Both the position numbers and the translations under genes were made by a program. The notes under the pieces are model-generated. The model searched no databases and was not told the origin of the DNA. It saw only the letters and a list, made by a program, of their open reading frames with translations. A DNA stretch of 64,000 nucleotides from Hyphomicrobiales bacterium (lineage in GTDB: Bacteria; Pseudomonadota; Alphaproteobacteria; Rhizobiales; HXMU1428-3): the NCBI GenBank assembly GCA_021775425.1, contig JAJFHX010000046.1:38628-102627 (forward strand), written 5' to 3'. This document shows positions 17,981-26,151 of this stretch, in pieces. Each line of letters begins with the position of its first letter. Within the stretch, counting starts at the first letter, position 1.

Positions 17981-19810
17981 TCAGCGCTTCTCAGCGTCCA
18001 TTTCGTCTAATTGTTCTAATTGCTCATTCTTTAGCTTTTTCTTTTTTTCAAACGTCGGGCAATCGGTAAATATCCGTGCGGTACAGTTTTCACAAATCGA
18101 CAAATCCATAACTTCAATCGCACTCGATATCGCTTCGAATTTCGAAAGGAATATTTTATTCCCCCCAAGATGTTCCGTAGTATGGAACTTTTCAAACTGC
18201 TTGATCGTGCGGTCTATTTTCGTCTCAATATATAAAAGCCCGCCACGCTCCTTGCGCCTGATGCCTTCTTCAATAATCAGTTCTGCCGCCGGCAAATCAA
18301 TCTGCCCCGCACCTTTGACAACAAACAGCATGCTGGTCTGTGTCGGGTAGATCAGTTCAAACTTTCTAAATTCCCGGCGCAGCGAATCGACCGAGCCAAA
18401 AAACAAAGGACCATCAAGACCAACCACAAGCAATTGCGGACAATGCTTTAAATTATTCTTCTTCACAGACCTGAACGAACGGTTCGGCAATGAAGGGTCA
18501 GGTGAACCTATCAGTAAAGTCGGATGAGAAGAGCGGTCCATGAACAAAACAACAGATAAAATCACCCCGCAATAAATTGAAAATTCAAGGTCAACCAGCA
18601 ATGAAACCGCAAACGTAATCCCGGCAATGGCAGTTTCAGATCTTGAAGTTTCTACAATATGAAAGATCTCGCGTCTGTCGATTAATTTCCACGCCACAAT
18701 CATAATCACGCCCGCCATCGCAGGGATTGGAACATAAGCAAAATAAGGCGCGACGAATAAAAGGATCAGAAACAGAAAAACAGCCGCAAATATAGCTGAA
18801 AGCGGCGTTTTCGCTCCTGCTTCATAGTTTAACCCACTTCGTGTAAATGAAGCTGAACCCGGATAGCAGCTGAAAAAACTACCCACAACATTCGAAGCCC
18901 CCTGGCCTACAAACTCTCTGTTCGCATCAATATCCTGTTTTGAGCGCATCGCAATCGCCCGGCTGACAGACATCGCCTCTATTAATCCAACCAGCGCAAT
19001 CGCCAGTGCAGGAGATGTCAGTTGCTGCATATAAGATGCCTGCATTGGCGGTAAAGAAAAAACAGGCATCACCGCACCAATTTCACCAATCGTGGATACA
19101 TCCTTTGCTAGCTCACCAAGAGCTAGATAAACCAATGTACCAATCAACAGAGCAATCAGATAGTTCGGCCAGCCCGGTTTATATTTCTTTATCAAAAGTG
19201 CCGTTAACAGTGCCGTCAACGCAATCAGCAAAGAAACCATGCTGGTTTCCCCCAACCGGCTGAACAGCGCCCCTAGAAACTGGAAAATATGCTCTGGCCG
19301 AGGTAAATCCAGCCCCAGCATATGCCGAACCTGACTTAACGCAATCAATAACGCCGCACCGGCAATAAACCCGGTCATCACCGAATGCGAAACATAATTC
19401 ACCAGTGTCCCAAGCCGCGCCAGCCCCAGCATCATCTGTATCAGGCCAACAAACAATGCAAGCGTAACAGCAGCTTGCAAAAACTCCTGACTGCCAACCG
19501 GGTAAAGCCCGGAAAGTGCCCCGAAAACTAGCGCCGATATCGCCGTCGTCGGGCCAGAAACAGTATGCCATGATGAGCCAAGCAAAGCCGCAACAATTGG
19601 CGTCACCATCGCTGTATAAAATCCATACTCAGGCGGCAACCCGGCAATCGCCGCAAAAGCCACACCCTGCGGCAAAACAATCGTCGCCCCCGTTAACCCG
19701 GCATAAGCATCCGCGCGCACAGTCTCAGCATTTACCTTTCGAAACCAGTCCGGTTTTTGAAAAATAAATTGCCACATCTGTTTGACATTGAGCGCAAGCT
19801 GGGCAGGCAT
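17981..19810 (-). CDS. SulP/SLC26 family anion transporter with STAS domain and Cys-rich tail
   Basis: Membrane anion transporter of about 609 residues. The SulP signature begins at about 30 (DAYAGLTGATIVLPQGVAFAAIAGLP, PEYGFYTAMV), followed by about a dozen membrane segments and the conserved NVVGSFFSCYPGSASFTRSGLNYEAGAKTPLS region. A STAS domain (LLVVGLDGPLFFGSVDSLR onward) and an unusual tail with CENCTARIFTDC and a Lys-rich end follow. I prefer ATG 19810; the frame reaches a TTG at 19864. It is the first gene of the operon with soeABC, behind a LacI-type operator. SulP proteins usually take up sulfate, but placement with a sulfite-oxidising enzyme suggests it may release sulfate or carry sulfite. 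The direction is unproven. Confidence 0.88.
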   Translation of the reverse strand: MPAQLALNVKQMWQFIFQKPDWFRKVNAETVRADAYAGLTGATIVLPQGVAFAAIAGLPPEYGFYTAMVTPIVAALLGSSWHTVSGPTTAISALVFGALSGLYPVGSQEFLQAAVTLALFVGLIQMMLGLARLGTLVNYVSHSVMTGFIAGAALLIALSQVRHMLGLDLPRPEHIFQFLGALFSRLGETSMVSLLIALTALLTALLIKKYKPGWPNYLIALLIGTLVYLALGELAKDVSTIGEIGAVMPVFSLPPMQASYMQQLTSPALAIALVGLIEAMSVSRAIAMRSKQDIDANREFVGQGASNVVGSFFSCYPGSASFTRSGLNYEAGAKTPLSAIFAAVFLFLILLFVAPYFAYVPIPAMAGVIMIVAWKLIDRREIFHIVETSRSETAIAGITFAVSLLVDLEFSIYCGVILSVVLFMDRSSHPTLLIGSPDPSLPNRSFRSVKKNNLKHCPQLLVVGLDGPLFFGSVDSLRREFRKFELIYPTQTSMLFVVKGAGQIDLPAAELIIEEGIRRKERGGLLYIETKIDRTIKQFEKFHTTEHLGGNKIFLSKFEAISSAIEVMDLSICENCTARIFTDCPTFEKKKKLKNEQLEQLDEMDAEKR

Positions 19811-20224
19811 AAAATACTTTCTGTATAGAGAACAAACTGAATAAAGACAAAATGAAGTGTTCAATCACGGGCTGGATCATATCAATCAGCAACCGTCTTT
19901 TTTAATTTCATAAATTGAAGGTGATGAGACTGAAGCTTCAGCCTCACTGGGTTTATTAGCCCCCCGTCATTGCAATGGTTGATTAACAACGGAAAATAAC
20001 CGGCATGTTGTTCAAACCATTAAGTAACAGAATTGCAAATACTGAGTTTTGGTCACTGAAACAGGTGTTGTTATAATTTATAAATTTCAGAAATTTACAG
20101 CAGCAACTTCAGTACGAATTTTTTTCATCACACTCACCCGGAATGCAGTCATGCATAAAACGAATTTTATTCCCTTAAATTCACCGGATGGACGATTCAG
20201 TTCTACAGACTAGTGAATGAAAAC

Positions 20225-20244
20225 AAAAATACAAACGTTTACAT
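20225..20244. promoter_or_regulatory. Second LacI-type operator, upstream of SulP-soeABC
   Basis: AAAAATACAAACGTTTACAT, identical in all 20 bases to 12194-12213. It lies about 415 bases before the SulP start and downstream of xsc, so it most likely controls the SulP-soeABC transcript. I found no third copy near xsc, iseJ or the TRAP genes. Confidence 0.7.
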
Positions 20245-20376
20245 CAAAAATTTTAGTTTAAGATTGCATAACTGGGCGCAAAACGAGAAATGAGAAAATC
20301 TAACAATTTGAATTAGCAAATTTCACAGCTAAAATGGGCCCAATCAAACCCTTTTAAAAACTTAATCATGCTCCAC

Positions 20377-20419
20377 GAAGCCCGGGCAATCGTGTCAATA
20401 AACACAATGCCCGGTCTTC
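20377..20419 (-). terminator. Stem-loop after xsc, likely terminator or transcript end
   Basis: GAAG-c-CCGGGCA (20377-20388) pairs with TGCCCGG-t-CTTC (20408-20419), with an inner GTGT/ACAC helix. It starts 15 bases past the xsc stop. A T-rich stretch (AAGTTTTTAAAAGG on the minus strand) follows at some distance, so it is not a textbook intrinsic terminator. Confidence 0.5.
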
Positions 20420-20433
20420 ATGAAGGGCAGGAT

Positions 20434-22215
20434 TTAATCCAAAATAATCTGCGGGCGCATATCTTCTTTACGAATGCCAGCAACCTCAACCGGTTTTTTC
20501 ATCGCATCCCGGCGGAACGGTTCACCCAGTTCCTGATTAAGCACAACTTCGATAAATGTCGTCACATTATCATTCATCTGTTCATCAACCGCCACGCGCA
20601 GCGCTTCGGTCAGTTGATCTGTGCTTCTAACCTGCACACCTTTCAGGCCGCAACCTTCAGCAACTTTGGCATATTCAACACCAAGATTAAGTTCCGTGCC
20701 GACAAAATTATCATCATACCAAAGCGTGGTATTGCGCTTTTCAGCACCCCATTGATAATTCCTGAAAATCACCATGGTGATTGGTGGCCAGTCATTCCGG
20801 CCGCAAGCGGTCATTTCATTCATCGAAATACCAAAAGCACCATCACCGGCAAAACCAACCACTGGCACATCAGGGCAACCGATTTTTGCACCAAGGATAG
20901 CTGGCAATCCATAACCGCATGGCCCGAATAACCCAGGAGCGAGATATTTACGCCCCTGTTCAAAACTCGGGTAAGCATTACCAATCGCGCAGTTGTTACC
21001 AATATCAGATGAAATAATCGCGTCTTTCGGCAATGAAGCCTGAATAGCCCGCCACGCCATGCGCGGTGACATCCGCTCAGGTTCCCGATTCCGCGCACGC
21101 TCATTCCAAGTCGTACCCGGGTCATCATCTTCATGATCCATAGACGACAATAATTGCAGCCATGCCGATTTCGTCGTATGGACCAGAGCTTCCCGCTCTT
21201 TCCGTCCTTTGCTGCCAGCATCAGAAGAAAGTTGCTCTAGAATTTGTTCTGCAACCAGCTTCGCATCACCCTGAATGCCAACGGCTAGTTTTTTGGTGAG
21301 GCCAATTCGGTCAGAGTTTATATCAACCTGAATAACCTTGGCGTCTTTTGGCCAGTAGTCAATGCCATAGCCCGGCAATGTCGAAAACGGATTCAGCCTT
21401 GTGCCGAGACATAACACAACATCAGCCTTTGAAATAATTTCCATTGCCGCTTTCGAGCCATTATAGCCAAGCGGCCCAACAGCCAGCTTATGGCTTCCTG
21501 GAAACGCATCATTATGCTGATAACCACAGCAGACAGGCGCACTTAACTTTTCCGCTAACTTAACAGATTGAGGGATAGCGTTTGCAAGCACCACACCGGC
21601 ACCATTCACAATTACAGGAAACTCAGCGTCAGAAAGCAGTTTCGCCGCTTCTTTAATCGCAGCTTCACCGCCACGCGGGCGCTCAAGACGAACAATCTGC
21701 GGTAGATCAATGTCAATAATCTGTGTCCAGAAATCACGCGGCACATTGATCTGAGCTGGCGCAGAACCACGCCATGCTTTTTCAATCACTCTGTTGAGAA
21801 CTTCAGCCATACGCGATGGGTCACGCACTTCTTCCTGATAACAAACCATGTCAGCAAACAGACGCATTTGTTCAATTTCCTGAAAGCCGCCCTGTCCAAT
21901 GGTTTTATTCGCCGCTTGTGGTGTCACCAGCAACATCGGCGTGTGGTTCCAGTAAGCCGTTTTAATCGCCGTAACAAAATTGGTAATACCAGGTCCGTTT
22001 TGGGCAATTGACATACACATTTTACCAGATGATCTGGTAAACCCGTCAGCAATCATTCCGGCGGTTGTTTCATGTGCACAATCCCAGAACTTAATCCCCG
22101 CAGCCGGAAACAAATCTGAAATCGGCATCATCGCAGAACCAATAATCCCAAAAGCATGCTCAATTCCATGCATTTGCAAAACCTTGATGAAGGCTTCTTC
22201 AGTGTTCATTTTCAT
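20434..22215 (-). CDS. xsc: Sulfoacetaldehyde acetyltransferase
   Basis: Thiamine-diphosphate enzyme that converts sulfoacetaldehyde and phosphate to acetyl phosphate and sulfite, the carbon-sulfur bond-breaking step of C2-sulfonate catabolism. The protein has 593 residues, the usual Xsc length, with ThDP-family pyrimidine-binding, central and pyrophosphate-binding domains. Key stretches are the catalytic Glu region FWDCAHETTAGMIADGF (about 43-60), HTPMLLVTPQAANKTIGQGGFQE, and the ThDP-binding GDGAFGISMNE...FRNYQWGAEKRN motif with the Xsc-typical end. It resembles Xsc more than acetolactate synthase across its length. AGGAGA precedes the ATG. It lies 133 bases downstream of the iseJ-like gene on the same strand and is probably cotranscribed or controlled with it. 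Confidence 0.97.
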   Translation of the reverse strand: MKMNTEEAFIKVLQMHGIEHAFGIIGSAMMPISDLFPAAGIKFWDCAHETTAGMIADGFTRSSGKMCMSIAQNGPGITNFVTAIKTAYWNHTPMLLVTPQAANKTIGQGGFQEIEQMRLFADMVCYQEEVRDPSRMAEVLNRVIEKAWRGSAPAQINVPRDFWTQIIDIDLPQIVRLERPRGGEAAIKEAAKLLSDAEFPVIVNGAGVVLANAIPQSVKLAEKLSAPVCCGYQHNDAFPGSHKLAVGPLGYNGSKAAMEIISKADVVLCLGTRLNPFSTLPGYGIDYWPKDAKVIQVDINSDRIGLTKKLAVGIQGDAKLVAEQILEQLSSDAGSKGRKEREALVHTTKSAWLQLLSSMDHEDDDPGTTWNERARNREPERMSPRMAWRAIQASLPKDAIISSDIGNNCAIGNAYPSFEQGRKYLAPGLFGPCGYGLPAILGAKIGCPDVPVVGFAGDGAFGISMNEMTACGRNDWPPITMVIFRNYQWGAEKRNTTLWYDDNFVGTELNLGVEYAKVAEGCGLKGVQVRSTDQLTEALRVAVDEQMNDNVTTFIEVVLNQELGEPFRRDAMKKPVEVAGIRKEDMRPQIILD

Positions 22216-22348
22216 AACTGTAATCTCCTGTTATCTCGTCATTTGTGACTTATTGTTAAAGATAGACTGCGTCACTCTTAGTCTGCATCTCTTAGTTAAA
22301 ATACGTACATTCCGCATCGATAAAAATTTCGCACGAGTTAAATCATGC

Positions 22349-23953
22349 TTAAATCTGATGGTCTTGCCTGATCATATCACTGGCCTTTTCACCAATCATA
22401 ATCGCAGGCGCATTGGTATTCCCCGAAACAATTTCCGGCATGATCGAACAATCCGCCACTCGAAGCCCCTTGATACCATGCAACCGCAAACGGTCATCAA
22501 CAACAGCCAAATCATCCTGGCCCATTTTACAAGTGCCCGTCGGGTGATAAATAGAGCAGGAATTCATCCGTGCCCATTCAAGCAATTCAGCATCCGTCTG
22601 CAATTCCGGCCCCGGATTAAACCGCTCGGAAATTTTGCTGTTGAGCGGTGCTTGTTCAGAAATTTTAAGTGCAATTTTCACCCCTTCGGTAATTGTCCTT
22701 CGGTCTGTTTCTGTCGACAGATAGTTCGGATGAATGGCAGGATAAGTTTTAATATTATTATCCTCTAAAAGAATTTCACCCCGGCTTTCCGGCCGCAACT
22801 GGCAGACAGACGCAGTAAATGCAGAAAACGGATGCACACCTTCGCTTGGGCTGTCAGCCGACCATGGCTGAATGTGAAACTGAATATCAGGCGTTTCAAC
22901 ATCAGGCCCGGTTCTTAAAAAACCAGTCGCGAGGCTGGCAGCCATCGTCATAGGACCGGCCCGGAAAAAAATATATTTCAAACCAATCCGCGCCTGATTA
23001 AACAAACTTCTCACTTCATCGTTTAGCGTCGGCTCTTTGCATTTAAAAACCAGCCGAGCCTGCAAATGATCCTGCAGATTTTTCCCAACCCCGGGCAAAT
23101 GCTTTTTAACCTCAACCCCTTTGGATTTCAAATGAGCTGCATCACCAATGCCTGATAGCATAAGAATTTGCGGAGACCCGATTGAACCTGAACTAAGAAT
23201 AACTTCTTTACTGGCCTTCACAAAAACTTCCGTACCATTGGCTTTTTCAAAAATAACACCGGTCGCCCGCTCACCCTCTATAACAATTTTTTTGGTCAGC
23301 GCTCTGGTAATCACTCTCAGGTTTTTTCGTTTCTTCGCCGGGTTCAGATAAGCCACCGCAGCACTGCACCGCCGTCCGTTCTTGGTCGTTAATTGAAAAT
23401 ACCCAACCCCTTCCTGATCAGCACCATTATAATCCGTATTATATTTATAACCCGCATTCTGCGCCGCATGCACCCAGGCATCACATATTGGCCGTTGCAA
23501 TCTCATGTCAGATACAGTCAGCGGGCCACCAACACCATGATAGTCATCTTCACCCCGCTCCTGATTTTCAGCCCGCTTAAACAGAGGCAAAACACTGTCC
23601 CAGCCCCAGCCCTTATTTCCCATCTGCTGCCAGCGGTCATAATCCTGCGACTGACCGCGCACATAGAGCAAACCATTCAGCGAACTAGACCCACCAAGCA
23701 CTTTTCCGCGTGGCCATTTTATCTTGCGCTGGTTCAAACCCGGGTCAGATTCAGTTTCATAACACCAGTCCACAGAAGGATTATCCATCGTCTTGAAATA
23801 ACCCACCGGCACATGGATCCACGGATTAAGGTCACGCCCGCCAGCTTCAAGTAACACAACGTTTTCATTAGGATTTTCTGACAATCGGTTCGCCAGAACA
23901 CAGCCCGCAGAACCAGCGCCGACAATGACAAAATCGCTCTCTATCACTTGCAT
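22349..23953 (-). CDS. GMC family FAD-dependent alcohol dehydrogenase, probable isethionate dehydrogenase (IseJ-like)
   Basis: Flavoprotein of 534 residues, full length for the glucose-methanol-choline family. It has the N-terminal FAD-binding motif VIVGAGSAGCVLANRL with LLEAGG, the GMC signature around WPRGKVLGGSSSLNGLLYVRG, and the C-terminal active-site His region IYHPTGTCKMG followed by GNTNAPAIMIGEKASDMI. In C. necator, IseJ oxidises isethionate to sulfoacetaldehyde, and ise clusters carry a GMC gene with transport and IclR-type regulator genes. Here it is next to xsc and divergent from a TRAP operon that ends in an IclR gene, so the isethionate assignment is well supported by context. 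By sequence alone it could be a choline or other alcohol dehydrogenase. Confidence 0.85.
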   Translation of the reverse strand: MQVIESDFVIVGAGSAGCVLANRLSENPNENVVLLEAGGRDLNPWIHVPVGYFKTMDNPSVDWCYETESDPGLNQRKIKWPRGKVLGGSSSLNGLLYVRGQSQDYDRWQQMGNKGWGWDSVLPLFKRAENQERGEDDYHGVGGPLTVSDMRLQRPICDAWVHAAQNAGYKYNTDYNGADQEGVGYFQLTTKNGRRCSAAVAYLNPAKKRKNLRVITRALTKKIVIEGERATGVIFEKANGTEVFVKASKEVILSSGSIGSPQILMLSGIGDAAHLKSKGVEVKKHLPGVGKNLQDHLQARLVFKCKEPTLNDEVRSLFNQARIGLKYIFFRAGPMTMAASLATGFLRTGPDVETPDIQFHIQPWSADSPSEGVHPFSAFTASVCQLRPESRGEILLEDNNIKTYPAIHPNYLSTETDRRTITEGVKIALKISEQAPLNSKISERFNPGPELQTDAELLEWARMNSCSIYHPTGTCKMGQDDLAVVDDRLRLHGIKGLRVADCSIMPEIVSGNTNAPAIMIGEKASDMIRQDHQI

Positions 23954-24021
23954 ATGCGGTTCCCTTCAAAATGGCTGCTTACAAATTAACTTGATATGTT
24001 TTTAATAATATGCTTTTTTTG

Positions 24022-24034
24022 AGACTGCAAGTCT
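24022..24034. promoter_or_regulatory. Palindrome in the iseJ/TRAP divergent promoter, candidate regulator site
   Basis: AGACTgcaAGTCT is a perfect 5-bp inverted repeat around three bases in the 108-base divergent gap. A related arrangement, AGACT...AGTCT with an 11-base gap, lies upstream of xsc (22264-22284). IclR-family proteins bind short palindromes, so this is a candidate site for the regulator at 27533; the match is short and may be chance. Confidence 0.3.
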
Positions 24035-24061
24035 TATTTTTTGCATTTTTGGGAGGAACCA

Positions 24062-25297
24062 ATGAAAACATCTAAACAACTGGAAAACATTTCCAGACGC
24101 GATCTGTTTCGTGTTGCTGGCGTCTATGGCATGTCATCAACACTCATGGCAGCAGGTGCCTTTGGTGGCACACTAACTCTTTCAGAGCTGGCAACAGCGG
24201 CTGAAACAACCTACAAAAAACGCTTCAAGAAGAAAGCGAAACACAAACTGAAATTTGGCGCATCAGGCTTTAACGCTCGCAATCTGTTAATTGAAAGAGC
24301 TGGCGCTTTAGAATTTGCCCGTGACCTTGAAGAGCGCACAGACGGTGAAATTCAAATCGAATTCATCGGTGACAATCAGATCTGCGGACAATTGTCCTGT
24401 GTGAAGAAAACACAGCTTGGCATTATTGATATTTACGCCGCCTCAACACAAAATTCAGCCGGCGGCGCGCCTTATCTAAACGTCCTCGACTACGCCTACA
24501 TGTTCCCAGGCCGGGCCTCTCAGTATCATTTTCTTTACAGCCCTGAGAGCCAGAGAATCCTGCGTGACCCTCTGGAGAAAAGACACGGCCTGAAATTCCT
24601 GTTCAGCCATTGTGAATTGCGTGGCATCCAGTTAGGTCTTAAACACAAAGACAAACCAACAATCACCAAACTGGAAGAACTCTTCGGCACCAAAAACCGC
24701 GTAACCGGCACTCAGTTAGGCCGCATCGCCATGCAACTCCTCAACCTCAACCCTGTTCCCGTTGCCTGGGAAGAAACTCTAGATGGTTTGAAACAAGGTT
24801 TGATTGATGGCGCAGAAACCTGGGCTTCAGCTGTTGCCTATGCCAATATGTCACCGGTTGTTTCTCAATCAGTCGACTTAAAATTCTTTTGCGGCACTGA
24901 GCACACATCAATGTCATCCAAAGTCTTCGATAAACTTGATGACAATCTGCAAAATGCTGTCCTTGAATCTTCCTACCTGGCGCAGGTTCACGTACAGGCC
25001 GCCAATGAAGCAGCACTTATCAAAACTGTTGGCTTCTCTGATCCACAATTGCCAGACACACTCTTCGTTAAACACAATGTGCGCCCGGCCTTCCTCGCTG
25101 ATGATCAGATCAAAATGGCCGAAGAAATGTGCTCACCGGAATATAAACCAGACCCATGGAACGAGTGGCGCGAGCGACTTAACAAATGGGCCGGTGGCAT
25201 CGACACCTACAAAGAAATCCACCGCATTGCTCGTGAGATTCCAAAAGATACCTTACCTGAAAATGTTGAACCACGTCGTTGGTGGAAATCCGCTTAA
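24062..25297 (+). CDS. TRAP transporter substrate-binding protein (DctP-type) with Tat-like signal, probable isethionate binder
   Basis: Periplasmic solute-binding protein of 411 residues for a TRAP importer. I place the start at ATG 24062, with GGGAGGA 6 bases before it; the frame also opens at a TTG (24041). The leader contains SRRDLFRVAGVYG followed by a hydrophobic stretch and an alanine-rich end, a twin-arginine type signal, so it may be exported folded. The mature part has the DctP fold signatures KKTQLGIIDIYA, NVLDYAYMFPG, and VAWEETLDGLKQGLIDGAETWASA. It begins the TRAP operon, and a stem-loop follows its stop. The ligand is inferred from the adjacent iseJ-like and xsc genes. Confidence 0.9.
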   Translation: MKTSKQLENISRRDLFRVAGVYGMSSTLMAAGAFGGTLTLSELATAAETTYKKRFKKKAKHKLKFGASGFNARNLLIERAGALEFARDLEERTDGEIQIEFIGDNQICGQLSCVKKTQLGIIDIYAASTQNSAGGAPYLNVLDYAYMFPGRASQYHFLYSPESQRILRDPLEKRHGLKFLFSHCELRGIQLGLKHKDKPTITKLEELFGTKNRVTGTQLGRIAMQLLNLNPVPVAWEETLDGLKQGLIDGAETWASAVAYANMSPVVSQSVDLKFFCGTEHTSMSSKVFDKLDDNLQNAVLESSYLAQVHVQAANEAALIKTVGFSDPQLPDTLFVKHNVRPAFLADDQIKMAEEMCSPEYKPDPWNEWRERLNKWAGGIDTYKEIHRIAREIPKDTLPENVEPRRWWKSA

Positions 25298-25311
25298 AAT
25301 ACCGATAATTT

Positions 25312-25346
25312 ATCCAGCTCCTTTCAATCATAGAAGGGAGCTGGAT
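25312..25346 (+). repeat. Intercistronic stem-loop after the TRAP binding-protein gene
   Basis: ATCCAGCTCC (25312-25321) pairs exactly with GGAGCTGGAT (25337-25346). No T-run follows. Its placement mirrors the hairpin after the Tct-type binding protein (9042-9077) and suggests differential stability of the binding-protein message. Confidence 0.6.
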
Positions 25347-25451
25347 ATGACATACAGTTTGAACACCCTAAAAATTGATCCAATCAAAAACGGCCATAGA
25401 ATGAAGGCCATAAAAAATGCCCAGACAATAAGGGCAGTTATATCAATTTAA
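25347..25451 (+). CDS. Possible 34-residue ORF between TRAP dctP and dctQ genes
   Basis: ATG at 25347 directly follows the stem-loop, with GGGAG (part of the stem) about 8 bases before it, and the frame runs 34 codons to a TAA just before the dctQ ribosome binding site. The product is basic (MTYSLNTLKIDPIKNGHRMK at its start) with no membrane segment or known motif. It could be a leader that controls access to the dctQ site, or a chance frame. Confidence 0.25.
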   Translation: MTYSLNTLKIDPIKNGHRMKAIKNAQTIRAVISI

Positions 25452-25472
25452 GCGGGATGGGAGGAGATAATA

Positions 25473-26141
25473 ATGACCGGTATTTTTACCGAAGTGGCGA
25501 ATATTATCGCAGCTTTAATGACAGCAGATGGTTTTGAAATCAGCGCGTCTCTTGAAGGAAATGGAGCCTGGGTTTTTGGATTTTTTGTCACTCTGTTCGG
25601 CGCCATCTTCATGTTGCTGATATACAAGCTGATCCCCTTTCTTGACAGAAAGCTGGAACGTTCAGTCATGGTAACAACCTATCTCTTAATCGCTGCCATC
25701 ATCTTCGTTGAGGTATTCCGGCGCTTCCTCCTCAATTTACAGGAACCCTGGTCCACAACACTCCCCCCCTTATTATTCCTGATCATGTCATGGTTCGGCT
25801 GCTCTTATAACATTCAGCTAAGAACACATTTATCATTCAGTGAATTCCGCACAGCCCTCCCCCGGAAAGGGCAGATGATCTGTCTCATCCTTGATGCACT
25901 GTTATGGTTTATCTTTTGCTGGATTGTCGTCGTCACATCCTCAAAAATCACCGCAAGTTCAGCCTCAAATTTCCAGATCCTTCTTGGCACAGATAATGTC
26001 AAACAGTGGTGGTTCCTGATCACCGTGCCAATTGCATTCACACTAATGGCCACACGCGTACTCGAAAATCTGATCGAGGACATACAAAATTACCGCTCCG
26101 GCGCCCCGTTAATCAAACAAGCCGTCATTGGCGCAGACTAA
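25473..26141 (+). CDS. TRAP transporter small permease subunit (DctQ-type)
   Basis: Inner-membrane small subunit of the TRAP system, 222 residues, somewhat longer than the classical DctQ. Hydrophobic segments lie near residues 28-52, 65-85, 95-110, 135-155 and 170-190. An ideal ribosome binding site (GGGAGGAGATAATA) precedes the ATG. The large subunit starts 10 bases after its stop, so the pair is translated together. Confidence 0.88.
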   Translation: MTGIFTEVANIIAALMTADGFEISASLEGNGAWVFGFFVTLFGAIFMLLIYKLIPFLDRKLERSVMVTTYLLIAAIIFVEVFRRFLLNLQEPWSTTLPPLLFLIMSWFGCSYNIQLRTHLSFSEFRTALPRKGQMICLILDALLWFIFCWIVVVTSSKITASSASNFQILLGTDNVKQWWFLITVPIAFTLMATRVLENLIEDIQNYRSGAPLIKQAVIGAD

Positions 26142-26151
26142 GGAGAACAGG

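Larger units (their letters stand above)
19811..20433. other. Long intergenic region between xsc and the SulP-soeABC operon
   Basis: No gene is visible in these 623 bases. It contains a stem-loop just after xsc (20377-20419), the second LacI-type operator (20225-20244), and an AT-rich 17-bp palindrome TAAATTTCAGAAATTTA (20081-20097) beside an AT-rich stretch that may hold the SulP promoter. The SulP mRNA would have an untranslated leader of several hundred bases. Confidence 0.5.
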
